64,000 nucleotides of DNA from Coleofasciculus sp040219735 (GTDB lineage Bacteria; Cyanobacteriota; Cyanobacteriia; Cyanobacteriales; Coleofasciculaceae): assembly GCA_040219735.1 (NCBI GenBank), contig JAVJRX010000047.1, one strand, 5' to 3'. Of this stretch, positions 35,886-42,395 are shown in pieces. How positions within the stretch are numbered: the first letter of the stretch is position 1; every line of letters begins with the position of its first letter. Made by a program: the position numbers and the translations under genes. Below the pieces are notes generated by a model. The model saw only the letters and a list, made by a program, of their open reading frames with translations. It searched no databases and was not told the origin of the DNA.

Positions 35886-36083
35886 ATGCCGAAACTGAAA
35901 AGCCGTAGAGCAGCCGCCAAACGTTTTCGACCCACCGGAAGCGGTAAAATTAGACGACGCAAGGCGTTTAAGAGCCACTTACTGGAGCGCAAAAGCTCAG
36001 GACGGAAGCGGCGTCTGTCGAAATTGAGTTTGGTCAATGAACGGGATGCTGATAATGTACGCTTAATGCTTCCCTATTTTTAG
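35886..36083 (+). CDS. rpmI: 50S ribosomal protein L35
   Basis: 65 residues from the ATG at 35886: MPKLKSRRAAAKRFRPTGSG. Very basic, with the conserved 'KIRRRKAFKSHLLERKSS' core and the C-terminal 'NVRLMLPYF'. An in-frame start at 35862 would add eight residues not found in the family. It is followed by rplT after 49 bp, the standard rpmI-rplT pair; infC, which often precedes them, is not in this window. Confidence 0.97.
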   Translation: MPKLKSRRAAAKRFRPTGSGKIRRRKAFKSHLLERKSSGRKRRLSKLSLVNERDADNVRLMLPYF

Positions 36084-36132
36084 ACCACTTAAAACGAATA
36101 ACCATCTAGTTAGTATCAATTAGGAACAGTCA

Positions 36133-36489
36133 ATGACAAGAGTAAAACGCGGTAACGTTGCACGTAAACGACGCAAGAAAATTCTCAAGCTGGCGAAAGG
36201 ATATCGGGGTTCTCACTCCAAACTCTTCCGTACAGCCAATCAACAGGTGATGAAAGCACTGCGGAACGCTTATCGCGATCGCCGCAAGCGCAAGCGGGAT
36301 TTTCGCCGTCTCTGGATTACTCGTATCAATGCGGCGGCTCGTCAGAATGGCATAAGCTACAGTCAGCTTATCGGTCAGATGAAAAAGGCAAATATTCAGA
36401 TCAATCGCAAGATGTTGGCACAATTAGCTGTGTTAGATCCCGCCAGCTTTCAAAAGGTTGTAGAACTGGCTAGCCAAGGGGCAAAGTAA
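36133..36489 (+). CDS. rplT: 50S ribosomal protein L20
   Basis: 118 residues, normal length. Binds 23S rRNA early in 50S assembly. Begins MTRVKRGNVARKRRKKILKL; 'GYRGSHSKLFRTANQQVMKA' and 'RLWITRINAAARQNGISYSQ' are diagnostic. AGGA precedes the ATG at suitable distance. Co-transcribed with rpmI. Confidence 0.98.
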   Translation: MTRVKRGNVARKRRKKILKLAKGYRGSHSKLFRTANQQVMKALRNAYRDRRKRKRDFRRLWITRINAAARQNGISYSQLIGQMKKANIQINRKMLAQLAVLDPASFQKVVELASQGAK

Positions 36490-36516
36490 GTTCAATAGAG
36501 CGTTTCGGTTGAGGTA

Positions 36517-36548
36517 GCAGGGGTGCAGGGGTGCAGGGGTGCAGGGGA
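36517..36548. repeat. Tandem GCAGGGGT repeat, 4 units
   Basis: Three perfect 8-bp units and a fourth with one change, immediately followed by another GGGCGGGTTT element (36556-36620). Both lie between rplT and the solute-binding protein gene. Confidence 0.85.
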
Positions 36549-36555
36549 GCCAATT

Positions 36556-36620
36556 TGTAGGGGCGGGTTTGACCGATAACGTTACCCAACAAACCAATAA
36601 CGTGGCTAAACCCGCCCTGG
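36556..36620. repeat. Interspersed GGGCGGGTTT repeat
   Basis: TGTAGGGGCGGGTTTGACC ... GGCTAAACCCGCCCTGG. Same ends as the other copies; the centre holds 'GATAACGTTACCCAAC'. Confidence 0.8.
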
Positions 36621-36686
36621 TTAGGGGGTATAATTTCCCTCTTCCCCAATCCCCAATCCCCTCAACCAATCACCAACCCCAGATAG

Positions 36687-37469
36687 ATGATCGCCCAAAG
36701 GTTTTTCAATGTCGGTGTAGCACTTGGATTGATGGGGGTGGCTGTCGTACAACCCCCATCAGCTTATCCGGCTGAATTGGCAGAAATTGAGCAACGGGGT
36801 CAATTAATTGTTGCGGTAAAAGACAATGTGCGTCCTTTGGGCTTTCGCGATGCGACGGGAACGCTACAAGGACTAGAAATTGATATTGCTCGACGACTGG
36901 CGAAAGAACTGCTGGGGAGTCCAGAGGCTGTGGTTTTGCAGCCTGTGACGAATCGCGATCGCTTGAGTGTGGTATTTGAGGATCGGGTTGATATTGCGAT
37001 CGCTAGAGTAACGGTAACGGATTCTCGCGCTCGCTTGGTCGATTTCAGTATCCCTTACTATTTGGATGGTGCAGGGATTATTACGAAAGATGCCTCAATC
37101 AATCTGTTGAGCGATTTAGACAACCAAACCATCGCTGTCCTTAAGGGTTCGAGTACAATCGCGGTGATCAAGTATGCTTTACCCAATGCCCAATTAGTCG
37201 GCGTTGACTCCTACCAAGAAGCGCGTGCGCTCATTGAGGCGGGAGAAGCCAATGCATTTTGTGCCGATCAGAGTGTTCTGACTGGATGGGTGCAGCAATA
37301 CCCAGACTATCGATTGCTCCCCTATCGCCTATCTGGTGCAGCCTTGGCGGTGGTGATGCCTAAAGGATTGCAGTATACCGCACTGCGACAACAAGTCAAT
37401 CAGGCGATCGCACGTTGGCACGCCGAAGGGTGGTTAGCTGAACGTGCTGCCGCTTGGGGTTTACCATGA
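36687..37469 (+). CDS. ABC-type amino-acid-like solute-binding protein
   Basis: 260 residues. Signal peptide about 1-28 (VAVVQPPSAYPAE), then a complete type II periplasmic binding fold: 'RGQLIVAVKDNVRPLGF', 'GLEIDIARRLAKELL', 'RLSVVFEDRVDIAIARVTVT', 'DFSIPYYLDGAGIIT', 'GEANAFCADQSVL'. It resembles polar amino acid binding proteins. No permease or ATPase gene adjoins it, so it is an orphan component. Its stop overlaps (ATGA) a possible start of the next gene, suggesting one transcript. Confidence 0.9.
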   Translation: MIAQRFFNVGVALGLMGVAVVQPPSAYPAELAEIEQRGQLIVAVKDNVRPLGFRDATGTLQGLEIDIARRLAKELLGSPEAVVLQPVTNRDRLSVVFEDRVDIAIARVTVTDSRARLVDFSIPYYLDGAGIITKDASINLLSDLDNQTIAVLKGSSTIAVIKYALPNAQLVGVDSYQEARALIEAGEANAFCADQSVLTGWVQQYPDYRLLPYRLSGAALAVVMPKGLQYTALRQQVNQAIARWHAEGWLAERAAAWGLP

Positions 37470-37513
37470 AGAGTGGAAACCCCTCCCCTATAGTTGCACG
37501 GAATTACAGGATT

Positions 37514-38044
37514 ATGGATGAAACTCTGCCACAAATTTATCTAATCATATTGTTAGTCCTGCTTGGTGTTGCAGCATTGGCGGTAATCCGCCAAGTCTTC
37601 AAAACCCGTAAAATCGAAAGCACCCTCTCAAAGCTGGAGAGAAAGCTGCAAAAAGAGCGGGGGTCAGTCCAAGACTACTACGAGTTGGGCAGTATCTATC
37701 TAGACAAGAAACTCTTTGCTCAAGCCGTTATCCTATTCCAAAAGGGACTTAAAGCTCCAGATGCTTCAGAAACCAACCTAGCTCCTGTTCATAATGCCCT
37801 CGGTTTTGCCTACTTTGCCCAAGATCAGTACGATATTGCCATTCGCCAGTATAAGGAAGCCTTAAAACTAGAGCCAGATTATGTGACGGCTCTCAATAAC
37901 TTGGGTCACGTTTACGAGCGCAAAAAGCTAACCGCTCAAGCGTTGGAGGCTTATGAAGCAGCGCTCAAGTATGAACCGAAGAATGAGACAGCCAAGCGCA
38001 GAGCTGAATCCCTCCGCAAGCGGTTAGTGCCATCCACCAGCTAA
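37514..38044 (+). CDS. ycf37: Ycf37-like TPR protein (photosystem I assembly/stability)
   Basis: 176 residues from the ATG at 37514. An in-frame ATG at 37466 overlaps the previous stop and would add 16 hydrophilic residues. One N-terminal membrane helix (about 5-25, IYLIILLVLLGVAALAVI), a basic/charged stretch, then three TPRs: 'YYELGSIYLDKKLFAQAVIL', 'LGFAYFAQDQYDIAIRQY', 'LNNLGHVYERKKLTAQALEA'. Length, topology and motifs match Ycf37, a thylakoid TPR protein that helps PSI accumulate. The family name rests on recall; a generic TPR protein is the alternative. Confidence 0.72.
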   Translation: MDETLPQIYLIILLVLLGVAALAVIRQVFKTRKIESTLSKLERKLQKERGSVQDYYELGSIYLDKKLFAQAVILFQKGLKAPDASETNLAPVHNALGFAYFAQDQYDIAIRQYKEALKLEPDYVTALNNLGHVYERKKLTAQALEAYEAALKYEPKNETAKRRAESLRKRLVPSTS

Positions 38045-38075
38045 ATTTTCTGCGGCTTGAACCCTCCATAGATCC

Positions 38076-38105
38076 TATAGAGACGTTGCAGGCAACGTCT
38101 CTATA
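38076..38105. repeat. GAGACG...CGTCTC palindrome
   Basis: TATAGAGACGTTGC and GCAACGTCTCTATA arms around AG. About 30 bp after the Ycf37-like stop, so it may work as a terminator, though no T-run follows. Same family as 33177-33204 and 57542-57570. Confidence 0.7.
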
Positions 38106-38261
38106 TGCTGACAGGCTATTCCAGACTCATCTATTTTGTGCAGAAAAACTACCCAGATTATTACCTCACTCTGCTAGTTTTAGAATGCAATTTACATAAT
38201 TCTTGATTATTGTTAACATAAAGTAATAAAGGTAATCAATTAAGGGCAGGATTAGTTCGCT

Positions 38262-38675
38262 ATGGGATTTCTGAGTAATTTATTTGGGTTAAAGAGCAAG
38301 TACGTTGATGAGGAGACAGACGAAGTAGAACAGGCGACAGAAGCCCAAAAGCGACAAGTCTACTTCTTAGAGCCGGATGACGCCAAGACATTCGGTGATA
38401 TTAACTATATGCGATCGCCCACATCTGTGAAGAAGCGATTTGCCAAAAAGAAAGACAACCTAGGGCAGGGTTTAGAGCAGGAGGTAGAAACCTCTGCTTT
38501 TGGGCAAGTCATCCGTTCCAATAAGCAAATCAGCGCTACTCCTGAACCTCTGCCAACTCCTCAAAACCAGCCAGTGAGTGAGCCACAGCAAAAGAGTTTT
38601 GAGCGCCGCCGCGCTAGCTCTAGCGATTCTGGCATGGATATGTTCCGTAAAATGGCTCGTGACATGAAAAAGTAG
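38262..38675 (+). CDS. Conserved cyanobacterial hypothetical protein
   Basis: 137 residues, soluble and charged. Begins MGFLSNLFGLKSKYVDEE; a conserved-looking core 'YFLEPDDAKTFGDINYMRSP' is followed by a basic 'KKRFAKKK', a Pro/Gln/Ser-rich disordered middle (about 90-120) and an amphipathic C-terminal helix 'GMDMFRKMARDMKK'. The layout recalls SepF at the N-terminus, but the SepF core is absent. Function unknown. The stop codon lies inside a 27-bp palindrome (38672-38698). Confidence 0.7.
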   Translation: MGFLSNLFGLKSKYVDEETDEVEQATEAQKRQVYFLEPDDAKTFGDINYMRSPTSVKKRFAKKKDNLGQGLEQEVETSAFGQVIRSNKQISATPEPLPTPQNQPVSEPQQKSFERRRASSSDSGMDMFRKMARDMKK

Positions 38676-38773
38676 GGGTTTGGTAACCAAACCCCTACGG
38701 CGTGGTGAGGATGTCAATCTAAGATAATTTTCACACCCTGACGGGGCGTTTGCTGTGCTTATCACCCCGTCAG
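38672..38773. terminator. Two hairpins between convergent genes
   Basis: 38672-38698 is a perfect palindrome (GTAGGGGTTTGG and mirror) that includes the stop of the preceding gene. 38738-38773 has a 9-bp stem CTGACGGGG/CCCCGTCAG with an 18-nt loop. They separate convergent genes, so a two-way termination role is likely, although T-runs are short or absent. Confidence 0.5.
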
Positions 38774-38784
38774 AGAACTTACAC

Positions 38785-39300
38785 TTAGCTTTGCAGCTCG
38801 TTGAATTTGGCGCGAATGGTTTCCACCCGTTGGCGGTTTACACCTAAATCGGATTGTCCTAAACGGGATGCCGAACGAACATGGATAACATTCGCACCTT
38901 CATCTAGGAAAAATTCTACATCATCGACAAATCCCATAAGCTTAGTTGTGAATTCAGCGTAGAGATAATTGTCGGTTTCCGTGATAATTTTGGTTTTTTC
39001 CATATTTTCAATCACGGTTTTGAGGTCAGCTATTGCCTTAGCTGGTGTTGATTTGTAGGTTAATGGCTCAATTTGATGTTGGGCATCTTGATCTTGAGAG
39101 TTGACACAATTTGGCGTACTTGGACAAGGAGTTAACTTCCCTGACTCAATACCAAGATTTGTGGGTCGTTTTCCAGCAAACATAGCTCCTCCCGAAACAG
39201 TTAAGGTTACGCCTATAGAACAGGCAACAATGAAAATTAAAGCAATACAGATGATTAGAATAGATCTAATCGGGGAGCGTTTTTGAGCTTCTAAGGTCAT
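38785..39300 (-). CDS. DUF1499 family protein, membrane-anchored
   Basis: 171 residues. A hydrophobic N-terminal segment (12-37) contains an IVAC lipobox-like site at Cys27, so it is either a lipoprotein or a single-pass protein. The DUF1499 domain follows: 'LTPCPSTPNCVNSQ', 'PLTYKSTPAKAIADLKTVIE', 'YLYAEFTTKLMGFVDDVEFF', 'VIHVRSASRLGQSDLGVNR'. DUF1499 proteins occur in cyanobacteria, plants and proteobacteria; function unknown. Upstream is a TTTGTCC tandem tract (39307-39340) and a GGGCGGGTTT-like element. Confidence 0.9.
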   Translation of the reverse strand: MTLEAQKRSPIRSILIICIALIFIVACSIGVTLTVSGGAMFAGKRPTNLGIESGKLTPCPSTPNCVNSQDQDAQHQIEPLTYKSTPAKAIADLKTVIENMEKTKIITETDNYLYAEFTTKLMGFVDDVEFFLDEGANVIHVRSASRLGQSDLGVNRQRVETIRAKFNELQS

Positions 39301-39353
39301 AGTATTTGTCCTTTGTCATTTGTCCTTTGTCCTTTGCCTTAATTCATCATTCA

Positions 39354-39420
39354 GACAGGCTGGGTTTGAGGGAAAGTTACCATCAAGAGCGAGAGGAAAT
39401 TACATCAACCTGCCCCTACT
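39354..39420. repeat. Interspersed repeat, diverged GGGCGGGTTT copy
   Basis: GACAGGCTGGGTTTGAGGG ... ATCAACCTGCCCCTACTCC. Both ends carry the same compensating change (GCTGG / ACCTGC), so the pairing is partly kept. Confidence 0.55.
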
Positions 39421-39440
39421 CCCCTTAAAACCTCACCATT

Positions 39441-40760
39441 TTACCCATCAAACGTCAAGGCTTGACCACGTATAGCTGTGTGCAGTTTTCCCCGTTCATA
39501 AACCACTTGACCCCCAACAATAGTCATCACAGACCATCCGGTCAAGTTCCAGCCTTCAAAGGGACTCCAGCCACATTTGGTTAACAGTTCCTCTCGCCGC
39601 ACCGGACGGTAATTTTCTAAGTCTACTAAGACCAAATCTGCATCATAACTGGGAGCGATCGCGCCTTTTTTGGGAATGCGATAGGCTTTAGCCACAGCCG
39701 TAGACATCCAGTTCGAGACTTGGGCAATAGTACAGCGTCCTTGTATAGCTTGGGTGAGCATTAATGCTAAGGATGTCTCCACTCCTGGCATTCCCGATGG
39801 ACTATTGGGATAGGTTTGGGCTTTTTCTTCCAGGGTATGGGGGGCGTGATCCGTAGCAATAAAGTCGATGACACCATCTAATAGGGCTTGCCAAAGGGTG
39901 GCATTATCCTGAGGCGATCGCAAGGGGGGATTCATTTGCGCTAAGGTGCCGATTTTCTCGTAGGCGCTGGTATTCAAGAGCAGGTGTTGGGGAGTGACTT
40001 CGGCGGTTACCCAACTGGGTTTATCCCGACGTAGTAACTCGGCTTCCTCCCCTGTAGACAGATGCAGAATATGCAGCCGTCGCTGATACTTTTTCGAGAG
40101 TTTTAGGGCGAGTTGAGTCGCATTCAGGGCGGCTTGATTATCTTGAATCTGGGAGTGAATCGCCGGATCATTAATGCCAGCAAATTTTTCCCGCCGTTCC
40201 CGGATTCGGGCTTGATCTTCAGCATGAACAGCAATCAGCCGGGTTCCTTGGGCAAAAATGGGTTCAAGGGATTCCTCGCTATCCACTAATAACCCCCCAC
40301 GCATCGAACCCATAAATATCTTAATCCCACAGGTCGGCTGTGCCTCACGCAGATCGGGCAAATTTTCTGGCGTCGCGCCAATAAAAAAGCCGTAGTTAAC
40401 CAAGCACTTCTCAGATGCCCGTTTCAGCTTGTCATCTAAGGCGGCTTGAGTCGTAGTTAGGGGGCGAGTGTTGGGCATTTCCAGAAATGAGGTAACGCCT
40501 CCCTTGGCACAAGCACAACTGGCGGTAAATAAGTCTTCCTTATGTTCTAAGCCTGGTTCGCGAAAATGAACTTGTGGATCGATGACTCCCGGCAACAATG
40601 TTAACCCAGTCGCGTCGATTTCTCTATCTGCCGAAGCTGAAATGTTTGGGGCAACCTGGACAATTTCTCGACCACGAGTGAGGACATCTGCGAGCAAAAT
40701 GTCCCCTGTTGGCATGAGAATACGAGCATGGCGGATTAATAAGCAAGAGTCAGAGGACAT
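39441..40760 (-). CDS. pyrC: Dihydroorotase
   Basis: 439 residues. Cyclises carbamoyl-aspartate in pyrimidine synthesis. Motifs: DPQVHFREPG (61-70), the carbamylated Lys147 in GIKIFMGS, His179 in VHAEDQ, 'LHILHLSTGEE', and the catalytic Asp in 'IATDHAPHTLEEK'. The first metal His of HxH is Gln63, seen in some bacterial dihydroorotases/amidohydrolases, while all other ligands are present. An active enzyme is therefore likely, in contrast to the degenerate homologue at 11541-12821. Divergent from lepB. Confidence 0.9.
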   Translation of the reverse strand: MSSDSCLLIRHARILMPTGDILLADVLTRGREIVQVAPNISASADREIDATGLTLLPGVIDPQVHFREPGLEHKEDLFTASCACAKGGVTSFLEMPNTRPLTTTQAALDDKLKRASEKCLVNYGFFIGATPENLPDLREAQPTCGIKIFMGSMRGGLLVDSEESLEPIFAQGTRLIAVHAEDQARIRERREKFAGINDPAIHSQIQDNQAALNATQLALKLSKKYQRRLHILHLSTGEEAELLRRDKPSWVTAEVTPQHLLLNTSAYEKIGTLAQMNPPLRSPQDNATLWQALLDGVIDFIATDHAPHTLEEKAQTYPNSPSGMPGVETSLALMLTQAIQGRCTIAQVSNWMSTAVAKAYRIPKKGAIAPSYDADLVLVDLENYRPVRREELLTKCGWSPFEGWNLTGWSVMTIVGGQVVYERGKLHTAIRGQALTFDG

Positions 40761-40939
40761 AAGAAAATGCTAAAATTCCCAATAGCTTCAGTATTTCTAC
40801 TTTAAAGCGAATTTTGTCCAGATACTAGAGGAACAGCTTCGGTTACAACCGCTTCGGTTAAATTAGAAGAGATGAGCCTCTAATTGGCTGATTTTCCTCC
40901 ATCGTCCAACTCGTGATTGCTTAAGGTGATTAAACGGCT

Positions 40940-41542
40940 ATGACTCGTGTCCCAAATCGAGATCCGGAAAAACAATCGGTACAAAAAGCTGAAAATCCGT
41001 GGGTAGAGGGATTCAAGACGATTGGCTTGAGTGTTTTTCTCGCGATCGGGATTCGCAGCTTTGTGGCAGAAGCGCGATATATCCCTTCTGGTTCTATGGA
41101 ACCGACCCTACAGATTAACGATCGCTTGATTATTGATAAGATCAGCTATAACTTCCGTCAACCCCAGAGAGGAGATATTGTTGTCTTTTCCCCCACAGAG
41201 GCGCTCAAGCAGCAAAATTTCAAAGACGCCTTTATCAAGCGGGTGATTGGGCTTCCTGGTGAAACCGTCGAGGTGAAGGGGGGACGAGTCTACGTCAATG
41301 GTCAAGTATTGCGGGAACAATATATCGAAGAGGAACCCGAATACAGCTACGGACCTGTTACTGTGCCAGAGGACAACTATTTGGTTTTGGGAGATAACCG
41401 CAATAATAGCTACGACTCTCACTATTGGGGTTTTGTCCCCCGTAAAAATATTATTGGCAGAGCGATTGTCCGCTTTTGGCCCATTAATCGGGTTGGTGAA
41501 GTTGATGTGATCGAGTCTATTGCTCCAGAAGCTTCTCCTTGA
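40940..41542 (+). CDS. lepB: Signal peptidase I
   Basis: 200 residues. Removes Sec/Tat signal peptides outside the membrane. One N-terminal anchor helix (about 25-42), then box B with catalytic Ser52 in PSGSMEPTL, 'RGDIVVF', catalytic Lys100 in KRVIGLPGE, and box E 'GDNRNNSYDSHYWGFV'. S26 family, single-anchor type usual in cyanobacteria, which often have two paralogues. AAGGTGAT upstream of the ATG is a fair ribosome-binding site. Confidence 0.96.
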   Translation: MTRVPNRDPEKQSVQKAENPWVEGFKTIGLSVFLAIGIRSFVAEARYIPSGSMEPTLQINDRLIIDKISYNFRQPQRGDIVVFSPTEALKQQNFKDAFIKRVIGLPGETVEVKGGRVYVNGQVLREQYIEEEPEYSYGPVTVPEDNYLVLGDNRNNSYDSHYWGFVPRKNIIGRAIVRFWPINRVGEVDVIESIAPEASP

Positions 41543-41600
41543 ACAGGGAACTTTGACCTCTTCCTGGCATAAATGACTAGGGATTCTATAAGGATACTAC

Positions 41601-41626
41601 GGGACGGATTGAAACCACGTCCCTTT
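41601..41626 (+). terminator. Terminator after lepB
   Basis: GGGACG/CGTCCC stem (41601-41606 and 41618-41623) with an 11-nt loop followed by TTT, about 60 bp downstream of the lepB stop. Confidence 0.55.
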
Positions 41627-41627
41627 G

Positions 41628-41979
41628 CAACTCCCTAACCTGCCTTCATCCAGAGATACAAAAAACTGTCTGATCTTTTCGTCTCGTAAGTTCAACCATT
41701 TTTCTAGCTGTCTGCTGTAGGCTTTCGCCTTGTCTTTCCCGTCCGGTTCATTCAATAGCACAGTTATTTTGCCAGGTTAATATTGTCTGGATTGATATTC
41801 GTTCTGCATATTCTCTTAGCAAAACCTTTTCGCACCAGACAGTTGATATTGTATTCTTATTCGTACATCATTCCCACCCCTTTCACTCGCTCTCGGATTT
41901 CTACCAAAGAAAAAAATGATCCGAGTTTTCCTGCTTGATCAATCTGATAGAGATGTTCGATTGTTTTGGGTGTTATACC
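41628..41979 (-). pseudogene. Frameshifted gene relic, unknown family
   Basis: Protein-like reading on the minus strand in three pieces. 41979-41858 reads 'TIEHLYQIDQAGKLGSFFSL' and 'VEIRERVKGVGMMYE' then a stop. About 41830-41747 reads 'LLREYAERISIQTILTWQN'. About 41780-41628, one frame over, reads 'ITVLLNEPDGKDKAKAYSRQ' and 'LEKWLNLRDEKIRQFFVSLD'. Together these look like one decayed gene with at least two frame breaks. I cannot name the family. Confidence 0.4.
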
Positions 41980-42395
41980 AAATCCGGGGAACGCTACCCC
42001 CGTTATAACCTAGTCCGCGCAGGCGGACTTTGTTTGTGTAGCAGCGATTTCAATCGCCTCCTCTTGCTAACCTACTCCATTGCATAATGTATATCTTATC
42101 AGTCTCGGCGATAAGATAGAGGAACAAAAAAATGATTCAATCTTAAATCTAATATGTGGGGTTGAAAAGCTAGAATTAATCAAAAATCTAATAATTTAAA
42201 CTTAAATTGTATAAAATAAATGGTATTCTTTTATACAATTTAATCCCTAATTATTGTTAAGTTTAGTATACTATTGTACGCTTGCCCAATTTTAATGGTT
42301 ATCTGGCGACAAATACAACTATTGGATAGAGTTGGCGAGTATAATTTTTAACCAGCTAATCGCTTAACCGGGCAAACTGGGAAGAGGTTGATGAT
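41980..42395. other. Spacer before the locus B exoprotein gene
   Basis: A repeat at about 42011-42060 contains GCGCAGGCGGACTTTGTTTG, the inverse of the copy at 8434-8485. The remainder (42080-42395) is strongly AT-rich, with TTAAACTTAAATTGTATAAA near 42197 and TTATACAATTTAATCCC near 42230, which form an imperfect inverted pair. A promoter or leader for the exoprotein gene is likely here; no -10/-35 pair is assigned. Confidence 0.5.

Noticed and set aside
38262..38675. Considered as SepF because of its N-terminus.
   Set aside because: The SepF core beta domain is absent.
41601..41626. GACGGATTGAAACC resembles the 3' end of a cyanobacterial CRISPR repeat.
   Set aside because: Single occurrence, no spacing pattern, and it is the loop and stem of the lepB terminator.
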